From: Paraburkholderia ginsengisoli NBRC 100965
GTDB lineage: Bacteria; Pseudomonadota; Gammaproteobacteria; Burkholderiales; Burkholderiaceae
Direction: 5' to 3'
Length of the DNA stretch: 64,000 bases
NCBI RefSeq assembly: GCF_000739735.1
Contig: NZ_BBJF01000006.1
Location: 124,001 to 188,000, forward strand
Under the pieces are notes generated by a model. It searched no databases. It was not told the origin of the DNA and worked only from the letters and a program-made list of their open reading frames with translations. The translations under genes and the position numbers were made by a program. Below, one piece after another: positions 8,149-16,953 of this stretch. How positions within the stretch are numbered: the first letter of the stretch is position 1; every line of letters starts with the position of its first letter.

Positions 8149-9687
8149 TCATGCCTTGAAAAGATCATCGAGTTCCGACTCGAGTGCGAGTTTCGCTTTC
8201 TCTGCACGCTCTTTGCGAAGCTTGATCGCATTGACCACTTCCGCGCGAACGGTTTCATCGAGGCCGTAAATCAGTTCCTTCTTGTGAGCCACGTCAGACT
8301 CGGCTTCGATCTTCGCGACTAGCGCGTCGATGGTCGCGGTCGTCGACACTTCACCGGACACAGCTACCGGTGGCGCGACTACCTTTGCGGACGTATCGGC
8401 TGCGACACGCGCCGCTGTGGCTTGCTGAGCCCCCCGAGGTTCTGCTGCATCGACAGCCGTCGCTTCGGACGTGGAGCGAACCAGCCCACTTTCCAGGTCC
8501 GAGAAATTGCGCTGCTCGATCACATAGTCCCTGAAGGTCTTCGAGAACGTTTTGCCGGAGATATCCGCGTTCTCGGCCATCCGCTTCTGAAGGTTCTCCA
8601 GCTGCGACTGCGCGATGGCCCGGAGCGGCGCATAGTAATTGTTGTAGTCCTCAAACGTCTTGAAGCCTTTCGTCGTCTTCCACGCCGCGAAACTTTCGCG
8701 GCCGCCGAAGCCCCACGCGAAGCCCCCGAAAATGCCGACGATCTGCGTGACCACGAAGATCACGGCGAGCGTGATAAACGCTGCCGCGCCTTCGCTTCGG
8801 GTCGACGACGACTCTTCCGCTTTGGCGCGGGCATCCGCGGCCTTCTGGCTGGCGACGAGTTCCGCCGGCATCGAGTTTGCGGTCGCGAACGGATTGCCGG
8901 CGTCAGCGCTCTGACTGACGCCCATCGCTTCACGCGTCTGCTCCGCGTTGAGGTTGCTCCAGCGCATCCACGTCGACGTTCCCGCGATCACCAGAATAAC
9001 GGCGACCGTCAATACCACCATGAAATAGCTGTGGCTCGTGCCGACGCGATTGGCAACCTGCGTGTAGTCGGGTTCGTCATCGTCGACGGACTGGTCGTCA
9101 TCGAGTTTGACCTTGCGGCTCGAAAAGCGCTCTTGCGATTTGTCCTGCTTCCATTGCTTCCGGCATCGCGCAACGAGATTCGAGCGATAGAGCTGATGCC
9201 CAGCGACGTGCGTCAGAAACACCATGATCACGCACAGCACCAGCACGATGGCGACCATCAACAACGTGTGCGTATTCGCGCTGCCATCGCGCGCCATCCA
9301 GCTTCCGAGCAGATACGAAAAGCCAAGACCCTCTGCGATCACCAGTACGGTCAGCAGCGTGAGAAGCCATAACGGAGTCGGTGAGCGCCCGCTGTCGTCC
9401 GACTTCGCGAGATATTCATTGCGTTTGCTGAACTCGGCTTTCGACAGATAGGAGATGAACTTGTTGTAGTCGCCGCACAGAGTGCGTTCGGAATCTGTCC
9501 AACCGTCCTTGCCATGAATGCCATGGCGCGACAGACGCGCGGTCTTCCCGAGCACCGGGAACGTGTACTTCCAATGATTCAGCCAGAACTCGAGCGTCGA
9601 GCGAAAAGCAAATGCGCCCACTGCAAGCAGCAACACGACGACGCACCAAATTGCCGGACCCAGATTGGCCTGAATAAAGTCCATCAT
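8149..9687 (-). CDS. Inner-membrane protein with five predicted helices, function unknown
   Basis: A 512-residue protein I cannot assign to a known family. Hydrophobic segments that look like membrane helices lie at about residues 9-27, 104-127, 140-163, 226-245 and 303-325. Between helices 3 and 4 is a charged cytoplasmic-looking loop. The C-terminal third is soluble, rich in Ala/Glu/Lys and likely helical or coiled-coil. The two start codons ATGATG are adjacent. It sits between the OmpA-like lipoprotein gene (19-bp gap) and the secreted vWA-like gene (ten-base gap), so all three are probably co-transcribed and form an envelope-spanning assembly. That assembly is inference. Confidence 0.6.
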   Translation of the reverse strand: MMDFIQANLGPAIWCVVVLLLAVGAFAFRSTLEFWLNHWKYTFPVLGKTARLSRHGIHGKDGWTDSERTLCGDYNKFISYLSKAEFSKRNEYLAKSDDSGRSPTPLWLLTLLTVLVIAEGLGFSYLLGSWMARDGSANTHTLLMVAIVLVLCVIMVFLTHVAGHQLYRSNLVARCRKQWKQDKSQERFSSRKVKLDDDQSVDDDEPDYTQVANRVGTSHSYFMVVLTVAVILVIAGTSTWMRWSNLNAEQTREAMGVSQSADAGNPFATANSMPAELVASQKAADARAKAEESSSTRSEGAAAFITLAVIFVVTQIVGIFGGFAWGFGGRESFAAWKTTKGFKTFEDYNNYYAPLRAIAQSQLENLQKRMAENADISGKTFSKTFRDYVIEQRNFSDLESGLVRSTSEATAVDAAEPRGAQQATAARVAADTSAKVVAPPVAVSGEVSTTATIDALVAKIEAESDVAHKKELIYGLDETVRAEVVNAIKLRKERAEKAKLALESELDDLFKA

Positions 9688-9706
9688 GATTGTTTTTACC
9701 CTCTTA

Positions 9707-11446
9707 TTAGGTGCGTGCGATGACCGGCACGTAATTCACCGTGAAGTACTGACTGCTCCTGCGACGAACGAGTTCGCCGGATGTCGCCTTGCCATTGGAA
9801 AAGATGATGTCGGCGCAGTCGAACACGCCGCTGTTGTTGACGAAGACCCGGTACAGGACCCCGCCCTTCACCGCGTAAGCGTTCACGTCGGGAGACAACG
9901 TCACTTGCGGCGAGCCGTTCAGGCCGGCGTTACGGTCGTAGTCTTTCCATACGAGCAGCTTCGGTTTTGCACCCGCAGTGGCGCCGTTGCGAAGGACGGA
10001 GACATCCTTGAGCGCGAGATACTGTCCGTTCAGTGCAGCGCCCCAACTGCTTCCGTACAGGTTCGGCAAGTGATCGCGCACGGGCACCGCCCGGTCATCA
10101 GCGACGGACTTCATCGCCCGCGAAACGCGCGGCCGGTCGTTCACGCAGCTTTTCGCCACGGGCGCCTCGTCGGCTACCGCCGAAGAGAGGAACGCGAACG
10201 TCGAGCTCGCTGCAGGGAGCGCTGCGAACTGGAGGCCAAGTGTTGCGGGCAGCGCTTCATGCCAGCCGAAATCGATGCCGTCGGATAGCGTGGAACGAGC
10301 GGACGCCGCAGATGTAGCGGGCGCGGCGTTCGATGCGGCTGCCGCGTTCGTCGACACGGGTGCGGACGCCCCGTGCGTGGGCGAGGCTGCGGCGACTGCG
10401 ATGTCCGTCGCCGCGCGATCCTTCGTCGCTGCGCGACGCGCCGCTTTGGCCGTCGGACTGCCGGATGTTCCAGGCACCGCTGCCGTGGCGGCCTGAGCGG
10501 TCTGAGCGGTCTGAGCGGTCTGAGCGGTCTGAGCGGTCTGAGCGGTCACCGCCCGGTAGTACTGGTACCTCGGCACGCGGCTGCTTGCGTAGCTTTGCAG
10601 AATGTCGGGCCTGGCGCCGCTCAGATCGACGATCTCAACCCGACGGTTAGCCGAGCGCCCCTCCGCCGTGTGGTTATCGGCAATCGGCAAGGTTTCGCCA
10701 GCGCCCTGGTAGAACACATTCTCCGGCGCAATGCCGTGCTCCGCGAACAGACGCGCGACGGCTCGAGCGCGGCGCTCCGATAGGTCGGCGTTCAATTCCG
10801 AACTGCCCGTGTCGTCGGTATGGCCGATGAGCAGGATTTTTGTTTGAGCCGCAGCGGCTTTGTCGGCCGCGCTCGACGCCTCGGCCACGCGACTGGATGT
10901 GCGATATTGCTCGGCGATCTCGGCGAAATAGGTTGAGGCCTCGGGCGTCAATTCGGCCGACCCCGTTTCGAATTGGGTGTGTCGCGCGGTATCGACAATC
11001 GTGAACGAACTACCGACCTGCTCGGTCTTGCCGGTATCGGGAGCACGCGCTTCGAGCGCGGTCGCCGTGTAGGTGAGGTCATGCTTCGCGGCGATTTTCG
11101 ACAGTGCACAGCGTCGGCTATCGACCGCATGTCCAATCAGGCCGCCGGCCAGGCCACCTGCCGCAGCGGCGATCGCCGCTGCCGCAACCTTGTTGTTCTT
11201 GGCGATCACTGCGCCTAGCACTGCGCCCAGCCCCACGCCCACTGCGATGCCGATATTCCGGCTGCTATTCGCGCAGGGATCGGGGTTGGCGAATGTGCTC
11301 TCGAACACATTCAGGTCGGCGGTTTTCTCCGGATCCGCAGCGGCCCCACCGCTCTGCTGGAACCCGCCAGGATTGGCACACCCGGTCAATGCGAAAACGG
11401 TGATCGTAGCGAGCCAAAGCGGTCTCGCTTTTCCTATTCCTCTCAC
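9707..11446 (-). CDS. OmpA-family lipoprotein with glycine zipper and (TAQ)6 linker
   Basis: A 579-residue outer-membrane lipoprotein. I chose a GTG start because GAGAGGG precedes it and the signal peptide then reads correctly, with lipobox ALTGC and lipidated Cys at residue 23. A glycine-zipper hydrophobic stretch follows (about 66-105). An OmpA-C peptidoglycan-binding domain comes next (about 145-265), with the motif NADLSERRARAV. A linker with six TAQ repeats and an Ala/Thr/Ser-rich stretch leads to a C-terminal domain of about 140 residues that I do not recognise. It is first in a three-gene set with a membrane protein and a vWA-like secreted protein. A longer upstream reading frame exists but lacks a plausible leader. 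Confidence 0.78.
   Translation of the reverse strand: MRGIGKARPLWLATITVFALTGCANPGGFQQSGGAAADPEKTADLNVFESTFANPDPCANSSRNIGIAVGVGLGAVLGAVIAKNNKVAAAAIAAAAGGLAGGLIGHAVDSRRCALSKIAAKHDLTYTATALEARAPDTGKTEQVGSSFTIVDTARHTQFETGSAELTPEASTYFAEIAEQYRTSSRVAEASSAADKAAAAQTKILLIGHTDDTGSSELNADLSERRARAVARLFAEHGIAPENVFYQGAGETLPIADNHTAEGRSANRRVEIVDLSGARPDILQSYASSRVPRYQYYRAVTAQTAQTAQTAQTAQTAQAATAAVPGTSGSPTAKAARRAATKDRAATDIAVAAASPTHGASAPVSTNAAAASNAAPATSAASARSTLSDGIDFGWHEALPATLGLQFAALPAASSTFAFLSSAVADEAPVAKSCVNDRPRVSRAMKSVADDRAVPVRDHLPNLYGSSWGAALNGQYLALKDVSVLRNGATAGAKPKLLVWKDYDRNAGLNGSPQVTLSPDVNAYAVKGGVLYRVFVNNSGVFDCADIIFSNGKATSGELVRRRSSQYFTVNYVPVIART
10493..10546. repeat. Six tandem copies of a 9-bp unit (CTGAGCGGT) inside the OmpA-like gene
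   Basis: Six identical 9-bp units, exactly three codons each, encode Thr-Ala-Gln repeats in the linker after the OmpA domain. Being in frame, gain or loss of units would change linker length without disrupting the gene. The perfect identity suggests recent slippage. Confidence 0.9.
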
Positions 11447-11830
11447 TGGGAACCCTCTCAGTCGATATATTTTTAGTTGCGCCGGCGCGTGCACGGGCAA
11501 ACGCATTGCCGTGACGCAATCGAAACAAGCGCACGGTAACGATAACGGCAGGGGGTTGGCGAACTTTAAAGATATTTCCCAGTTGACCGAGGGTAATGGC
11601 CCAAACGCTAGCGCGTGTCGGCCGCGACATTCATTCCAACGATATTGGTTTTTGCGCGTCGTGCGCCCATCAATGTTCTGCATCACGCATGGCAAACGTT
11701 TGCCGTCTGCCATCCGTTCCCCGCGCCACCTTGATGACCGGCGCAAAAACGCAGCGGCGTTTCATCCGCAACCCTTCATTTCCGTTACAGTCGTGCTGGT
11801 TACGCGAAGAGCGTGTTCACGGAGATGACC
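11447..11830. other. Divergent intergenic region (384 bp)
   Basis: Lies between the OmpA-like lipoprotein gene and the mgtC-like gene. Short frames exist but none has gene-like features. It must carry both promoters. No strong inverted repeat, RNA gene or terminator was seen. Confidence 0.5.
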
Positions 11831-12331
11831 ATGAATGCCTGGTGGCACGAGGTATGGCAAAAAGTGCAAGGCGAGTTTGCGGATCTGGACGACGCGGCAA
11901 ATCTGACCCAGCTATTCATCCGGCTCGTGGTGGCGTTGGTGCTCGGCGGCGTGCTGGGTTTCGAGCGGGAGATGGCGGGCCGCGATGCGGGTATGCGCAC
12001 GCATATGATGGTCTCGGTCGGCTCTGCGCTGTTCGTGCTGGTGCCGCTACAGGCCGGCTTCTCGCAGGACAATCTGAGTCGCGTGCTGCAAGGGCTGGTG
12101 TCCGGCATCGGCTTTCTCGGCGCGGGCGCGATCATGAAGCTCAGTGCCGAGCGGGAAGTGCGCGGGCTGACGACGGCGGCCAGTCTGTGGGTCGCGGCCG
12201 GCCTCGGGATGGCGGCCGGCATGGGGCGCGAAACCACGGCGATTCTCAGCCTGGCGATTGCGCTGCTGATTCTCTCCGGCGCCCGCCTGTTCAGAAAGAA
12301 CGCGCCGCCCGATGAGGACAAGTCGAGCTGA
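11831..12331 (+). CDS. MgtC/SapB-family membrane protein
   Basis: A 166-residue inner-membrane protein with four hydrophobic helices. It carries the family core GGVLGFEREMAGRDAGMRTH near residues 38-57, followed by MMVSVGSALF and the GIGFLGAGAI segment near 97. MgtC-type proteins affect growth in low magnesium and inhibit the F1Fo ATP synthase in some bacteria; the SapB-like subset is less studied. The ATG used has GGAG six bases upstream; an in-frame ATG two codons earlier is possible. It is a single gene convergent with the sulfonate transport operon. Confidence 0.88.
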   Translation: MNAWWHEVWQKVQGEFADLDDAANLTQLFIRLVVALVLGGVLGFEREMAGRDAGMRTHMMVSVGSALFVLVPLQAGFSQDNLSRVLQGLVSGIGFLGAGAIMKLSAEREVRGLTTAASLWVAAGLGMAAGMGRETTAILSLAIALLILSGARLFRKNAPPDEDKSS

Positions 12332-12360
12332 CGCGGCCCACCCGAGGCTCAAATCAGACT

Positions 12361-13239
12361 TTACTGCTGCACGCCCCAGCGCCGCACGGTAACGCGCTCC
12401 AGCGTATCGAACACCAGATGCTCGATCAGCAGACCGATCACGATCACCGCAGCCAGCCCGGCAAACACGCGATCCGTATACAGCTCGTTACGATTCTGGA
12501 AGATATACCAGCCAAGGCCGCCGTTGCCCGAGCTCGCACCGAACACCAGCTCGGCCGCGATCAGCGTGCGCCACGCAAATGCCCAGCCCACTCGCAGGCC
12601 GGCCAGAATCGACGGCAGCGCCGCGGGCACCAGAATCAGCAGCACATGGCGCATGCCTGTCAGGCCATAGTTGCGCCCGGTCATCCGCAGCGTCGCCGGT
12701 ACCGACTGAAAACCGGAGTACGTGTTGAGCGCGAGCGGCCACAGCACCGCATGCACGAGCACGAACAACAGGCTGCCGGTGCCGAGACCGAACCACAGCA
12801 ATGCGAGCGGAAGCAATGCGATCGACGGCAGCGGGTTGAACATCGCGGTCAGCATCGACAGGAAATCGCGGCCCGCTCGCGTCGACACGGCAAGCGAGGT
12901 CAGCACGAACGCGAGCGCCGCGCCGAGCAGATAGCCGCGCAGCAGCACCGACATCGACACCGCGGTCTTCTGCAGCAATTCGCCGGACCAGATGCCTTGC
13001 ACGAACGCGCTGAAGGTCGCACCGAACGTCGGCAGCAGCAAATCGTTGTCGACCGCACGCGCGGCGATCTCCCAACCCGCGATCAGCACCAGCGCAATCA
13101 GCGTCTTGCGCAACCAGGCCTGCCCAAAGAGGCGCTTGCCGAGCGGCAACGGTGCTTCGAGAACGAGTTCGCCGAGCGGTTCGAGCGGGCGCTCATACTC
13201 CTCGCGAACCGGCGGCAGCAACGTGACAGGCGAACTCAT
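12361..13239 (-). CDS. SsuC/TauC-type ABC transporter permease
   Basis: A 292-residue inner-membrane permease for sulfonate- or taurine-type import. It has about six hydrophobic helices and the cytoplasmic coupling loop typical of the family (ALPSILAGLRVGWAFAWRTL near residues 202-221). The start codon overlaps the ATPase stop codon in an ATGA junction, so the two are translationally coupled. It is the last gene of a four-gene minus-strand operon: dioxygenase, binding protein, ATPase, permease. That operon order points to alpha-ketoglutarate-dependent use of an imported sulfonate. Confidence 0.88.
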   Translation of the reverse strand: MSSPVTLLPPVREEYERPLEPLGELVLEAPLPLGKRLFGQAWLRKTLIALVLIAGWEIAARAVDNDLLLPTFGATFSAFVQGIWSGELLQKTAVSMSVLLRGYLLGAALAFVLTSLAVSTRAGRDFLSMLTAMFNPLPSIALLPLALLWFGLGTGSLLFVLVHAVLWPLALNTYSGFQSVPATLRMTGRNYGLTGMRHVLLILVPAALPSILAGLRVGWAFAWRTLIAAELVFGASSGNGGLGWYIFQNRNELYTDRVFAGLAAVIVIGLLIEHLVFDTLERVTVRRWGVQQ

Positions 13240-14066
13240 TGAACGGTCTCCGTCTGCTCGAATAACAGGTGATGAATACGCGCGACGCTGCGTTGAAAAT
13301 CGCTGCGTCCAAAACTGTCCTGCGAATACTGATGGCTGTTGAGCTCGGCACGCACGCGGCCAGGATGCGGCGACAGCAACAGAATGCGATTGCCGACCAC
13401 CAGCGCCTCTTCGATCGAATGCGTGACGAACAGCAGCGTGAAGTTCACCTCTTCCCACAACCGCAGCAGTTCCTCCTGCATCTTGCGGCGCGTGAGCGCG
13501 TCGAGCGCGGCAAACGGTTCGTCCATCAGCAGCACGCGCGGCTGCATCGCCAGCGCGCGGGCAATCGCGACCCGCTGCTTCATGCCGCCCGACAACGTAT
13601 GCGGATAGGCATTCGCAAACGAAGCCAGCCCCACCTTCTCGAGATAGTGAAGCGCCCGTTCATTCGCTTCGGCGCGCGACAGTTTCTTCGCGACACGCAG
13701 CGGAAACGCGACGTTCTGCAGCACCGTTTTCCACGGCGGCAACTGGTCGAACTCCTGGAACACGACGATGCGATCGGCACCGGGACCGCGCACAATCTGG
13801 CCGTCGAGCGAGATGCTGCCCGAAGTCGGCTGGATGAAACCGGCCACGGCCTTCAGCAACGTCGACTTGCCGCAACCGGACGGGCCGAGCAGCACGAAGC
13901 GATCGCCGCCGTAGACGTCGAAGCTGACGTCATGCGTCGCGCGCACGATGCGCTCGCGCGTGCGGTATTCGAGGTTGACGTTTTCGACCGCAAGCAGTCT
14001 CTCACTGGTTGCCGTGGCGGCCTGGCCGTCGCGGTCTGCGAATAGAAGCGTGGGATTGGCCACCAT
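13236..14066 (-). CDS. SsuB/TauB-type ABC transporter ATPase
   Basis: A 276-residue ATPase energising sulfonate or taurine uptake. The Walker A (GPSGCGKST) lies near residue 64, the signature LSGGMKQRVAIARAL near 161, and Walker B with catalytic Glu (LLMDEPFAALD) near 181; an H-loop His follows in TLLFVTHSIEEAL. The ATG follows GGGAGC. It overlaps the permease by four bases and is preceded, after 70 bp, by the binding-protein gene. Confidence 0.9.
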   Translation of the reverse strand: MVANPTLLFADRDGQAATATSERLLAVENVNLEYRTRERIVRATHDVSFDVYGGDRFVLLGPSGCGKSTLLKAVAGFIQPTSGSISLDGQIVRGPGADRIVVFQEFDQLPPWKTVLQNVAFPLRVAKKLSRAEANERALHYLEKVGLASFANAYPHTLSGGMKQRVAIARALAMQPRVLLMDEPFAALDALTRRKMQEELLRLWEEVNFTLLFVTHSIEEALVVGNRILLLSPHPGRVRAELNSHQYSQDSFGRSDFQRSVARIHHLLFEQTETVQ

Positions 14067-14136
14067 CAGATCGCTCCCTGTGTACGGACTAAACGGACTA
14101 AACGGGCCGACAAATGTCGCGCGACGATGAACATGC

Positions 14137-15189
14137 TCAGCTCCCCGTCGCCGTGGCCGGGTCGTCGAAGAAGTAGTCCTTCCACGACTTCGGCTCATTC
14201 CTGATCACGCCGACGCGATACATGAACTGCGCGAGCCCCAGCGTGTTCTGCGGCGCGACCTTGAATTGCACCTGCGGATTCTTGATGACCTTCACGAGCA
14301 GATTGCGGTCGATCTTCGACTGGTTCGTGCGGATATAGATATCGGCAGCGGCATCCGGATTGGCGGTGACGAAACGCGCGGCGTCAGCGAGTGCATCGAC
14401 GAATGCACGGTATGTCTTCGGGTTGTTGTCGCGGAATTTTTCGGTCGCGTACAGCACCGTCGCCGAACTCGGTCCGCCCAGCACGTCGTACGAATTCAGC
14501 ACGATATGCGCCTTCGGATTGCCCGCCAGCTCCTGCTCCTGGAACGGCGGATTGCCGAAATGCCCGGTGATTTCCGTGCCGCCCGCGATGATCGCGGCGG
14601 CCGCGTCGGGATGCGGCAGCGCCTGCGTGTACTTGTCGAGGCAGTTGTAATCCTTGTCGCCCCAGCGCTTGGCCGCCGCGTATTGCAGCACGCGCGATTG
14701 CACCGACACGTTGACGGCCGGCACCGCGATGCGGTCCTTCTCGGTGAAGTCGGCAATCGTCTTCACGTTGGGGTCATTGCTGACGAGGTAATACGGCAGA
14801 TTGCCGAGTGACGCGACGCCCTTCACATTCTGCTTGCCGTGCGTGCGGTCCCAGATCGTCAGCAGCGGGCCGACGCCGGCACCCGCGACGTCGATCGCGC
14901 CGGACAGCAGCGCGTCGTTGACCGCCGCGCCGCCCGAGAGCTTCACCCAGTCGACCTTGATATCGAGCCCCTGCTTACGTCCTTCCTTCTCGACGAACTG
15001 CTGATCGCGCGCCACGTTCAGCAGCAGATAGACAATGCCGAACTGCTCGGCGATACGAATCTGCCCTTCGGCATGCGCGGGCGCGGTAGCCGCGAAGCCC
15101 GCGACGCCCATCGAGACGGTCAGCAGAGTCGCGGTAAAACGGCGGGCAAACGACGGCCGCGCGGCGGTCGGGCGAAACCTGGCAAACAT
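14137..15189 (-). CDS. Sulfonate/taurine-type ABC substrate-binding protein
   Basis: A 350-residue periplasmic binding protein of the SsuA/TauA (NMT1-like) type. A long positively charged leader and hydrophobic stretch end in APAHAEG near residue 41, a standard signal peptide. The mature protein opens with a strand-helix (RIAEQFGIVYLLLNVA) and the usual GAIDVAGAGVGPLL segment near 97. It lies between the dioxygenase gene (52 bp upstream) and the ATPase. The ligand is not certain, but the neighbouring TauD-family gene favours an alkane- or arylsulfonate. Confidence 0.87.
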   Translation of the reverse strand: MFARFRPTAARPSFARRFTATLLTVSMGVAGFAATAPAHAEGQIRIAEQFGIVYLLLNVARDQQFVEKEGRKQGLDIKVDWVKLSGGAAVNDALLSGAIDVAGAGVGPLLTIWDRTHGKQNVKGVASLGNLPYYLVSNDPNVKTIADFTEKDRIAVPAVNVSVQSRVLQYAAAKRWGDKDYNCLDKYTQALPHPDAAAAIIAGGTEITGHFGNPPFQEQELAGNPKAHIVLNSYDVLGGPSSATVLYATEKFRDNNPKTYRAFVDALADAARFVTANPDAAADIYIRTNQSKIDRNLLVKVIKNPQVQFKVAPQNTLGLAQFMYRVGVIRNEPKSWKDYFFDDPATATGS

Positions 15190-15241
15190 TGGAACTCCGG
15201 TCGGTCAGCGTGTAGTGTGGTGAAAGCGGGCAACGGTGCCG

Positions 15242-16156
15242 TTAAAACGGCACGTCGCCTTCGATCGTCGTGCGATAGAGCTTGCGGCGCAGATGATCCG
15301 GCGTGCCGGCCGCGAGGTGCATCAGCGAGCGGTTGTCCCAGAACACCATGTCGTGCTCCACCCACTGATGCCGGTACAGATGCTCGGGGCGCACGCTATG
15401 CGCGAAGATTTCCTCGAGCAACGCACGGCTCTCGTCTTCCGGCAAGCCGATCACGCGGGTGGTGAAATGCTCGCTGACGAACAGCGCCTTGCGGCCGGTT
15501 TCCGGATGCGTGCGGACGATCGGCTGCACGACCGGCTTCACCGACGCGATCTGCTCGGCAGAGAGATTCGGCCGCCACGGACTGCGTTTTTGCAGTTCCT
15601 CGTATTTGGCGAGGTACGTGTGTTCCGCCGAGCGCCCCTCCACGGCAGTGCGCAGATGCGCGGGCAACGTGTCCCACGCGAGGTGCATGTTGGCGAACAG
15701 CGTGTCGCCGCCTTCGGCGGGCAGTTCCTGCGCATGCAGCAGCGAACCGAGGCTCGGCTTTTCCTTGTACGACAGATCGGAGTGCCAGTAGTGACCGGCG
15801 TCGCCGAGACCGATCGGTTTGCCGTTTTCGACGATGTTCGATACCACCAGCACTTCCGGATAACCCGGCAACTGGAATTGATGCAGCACGTGAATCTGCA
15901 GCGGGCCGAAACGGCGGCTGAACGCGATCTGCTGATCCGGCGTGATGCGCTGATCGCGGAACACCAGCACATGGTGATCGAGGTGAGCGCGATGAATGCG
16001 CGCGAAATCGGTCTGGTTCAGCGGCTTGCCGAGATCGAGCCCGAGGACTTCCGCGCCGACGGGACCGTCGAACGCGCGAATCTCGATGGGCTGGGCTTCG
16101 ATGTCCTGGCCAGCCTGGCTGGTGGCGGTGGCGGTGGGTGCAAAGGCAGTCGTCAC
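15242..16156 (-). CDS. TauD/TfdA-family alpha-ketoglutarate-dependent dioxygenase
   Basis: A 304-residue iron(II) oxygenase that would hydroxylate a sulfonate or related compound next to sulfur, releasing sulfite. The iron ligands are His125 and Asp127 in HYWHSDLS and His280 in RSLMH; the Arg for 2-oxoglutarate lies at about 291. A GTG start was chosen because upstream sequence is not family-like and GAAGAG precedes it. It heads the sulfonate import operon, so the product sulfite could pass to the periplasmic sulfite dehydrogenase encoded just upstream, or to assimilation. Taurine itself is not proven as substrate. Confidence 0.88.
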   Translation of the reverse strand: MTTAFAPTATATSQAGQDIEAQPIEIRAFDGPVGAEVLGLDLGKPLNQTDFARIHRAHLDHHVLVFRDQRITPDQQIAFSRRFGPLQIHVLHQFQLPGYPEVLVVSNIVENGKPIGLGDAGHYWHSDLSYKEKPSLGSLLHAQELPAEGGDTLFANMHLAWDTLPAHLRTAVEGRSAEHTYLAKYEELQKRSPWRPNLSAEQIASVKPVVQPIVRTHPETGRKALFVSEHFTTRVIGLPEDESRALLEEIFAHSVRPEHLYRHQWVEHDMVFWDNRSLMHLAAGTPDHLRRKLYRTTIEGDVPF

Positions 16157-16257
16157 AGGAAACTCTTCGTTGAATCTGTTCGGAGGACGCCGTCGAGGGC
16201 GCAGTCCGATGAATGTACCGGCGCGCACGCGCGGCGACAACGAAGCAAATCCGATAC

Positions 16258-16280
16258 GTTTATCTGCTGGAGTGATAAAC
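16258..16280. promoter_or_regulatory. Inverted repeat GTTTATC-N9-GATAAAC upstream of the dioxygenase operon
   Basis: Two perfect 7-bp arms lie about 100 bp upstream of the dioxygenase start. The arms are AT-rich, so an operator is more likely than a terminator. The regulator is unknown; no regulator gene is adjacent. Confidence 0.4.
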
Positions 16281-16365
16281 CCGATGCTTTAACGCATCCC
16301 GGGCGGTGCAAGCATTGAGTCTGGATGCGCCACCACCGCCCCGAACGCACGTGCAGGCCTGCGCG

Positions 16366-16953
16366 TCATAGCCGTCCAGGGCGCGGATCGATTACGAAAC
16401 CCTGACGATTGGGCATCACGACGCGGGGTAACGAAGCCGCGTCGAGCCGCGTATCGGCGGGAACGATGCCGTTCTGGTTCAGCAGGAACGCGCTCAGCGC
16501 ATAGACCTCGTCGGCGGAAAGGGATTCGGGCGCGTTGTAGGGCATCGCGCGGCGGATATAGTCGAACAGCGTCGTCGCATACGGCCAGTAGCTGCCCACG
16601 GTGCGCTTCGGCTTCGCGCTGGTCAGCGTGCCGAGCCCGCCGATCAGCGGATCGCCGAGGCCGCCCTCGCCTTGCGCGCCGTGGCACGCCGCGCACTTCG
16701 CGGCGAACAGATGCGCGCCCGTCGCGACGTCGCCGCTGCCAGCCGGCAAGCCACGGCCATCCGGGGCGACGTCTATGTTCCACGCGGCGAGCGCCCGCTC
16801 GTCGAGCGGTGTGCCGATGCCGTGACCGGCCGTGGCGTTCTGACCGTTGGACGCATCCGGCCCGAGGGAAGAACAGGACGCCAACGCCATCAGCGAGAAC
16901 CACGCGGCCAACGTCATCCGCCAACGCACGCGCTTCGAATGAACGTCACGCAT
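16366..16953 (-). CDS. Monoheme c-type cytochrome, lipoprotein, partner of sulfite dehydrogenase
   Basis: A 195-residue exported cytochrome c. The signal ends with a lipobox-like ALASC at residue 27, so it is probably membrane-anchored. One heme site CAACH is at residues 87-91, and Met in RRAMPYNAP is the likely distal ligand. Its start lies eight bases inside the end of the molybdoenzyme gene, so the two are translationally coupled. It should take electrons from sulfite oxidation and pass them to the respiratory chain, as SorB or SoxD-type cytochromes do. At about twice SorB length it is not a clear match to either. Confidence 0.85.
   Translation of the reverse strand: MRDVHSKRVRWRMTLAAWFSLMALASCSSLGPDASNGQNATAGHGIGTPLDERALAAWNIDVAPDGRGLPAGSGDVATGAHLFAAKCAACHGAQGEGGLGDPLIGGLGTLTSAKPKRTVGSYWPYATTLFDYIRRAMPYNAPESLSADEVYALSAFLLNQNGIVPADTRLDAASLPRVVMPNRQGFVIDPRPGRL

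Noticed and set aside
10493..10546. Possible CRISPR-like repeat array
   Set aside because: The units are 9 bp with no spacers, in frame within a coding region; this is a VNTR.
9707..11746. A 679-residue version of the OmpA-like protein
   Set aside because: The extra 100 residues hide the signal peptide. The GTG start at 11446 gives a ribosome site and a correct lipobox.
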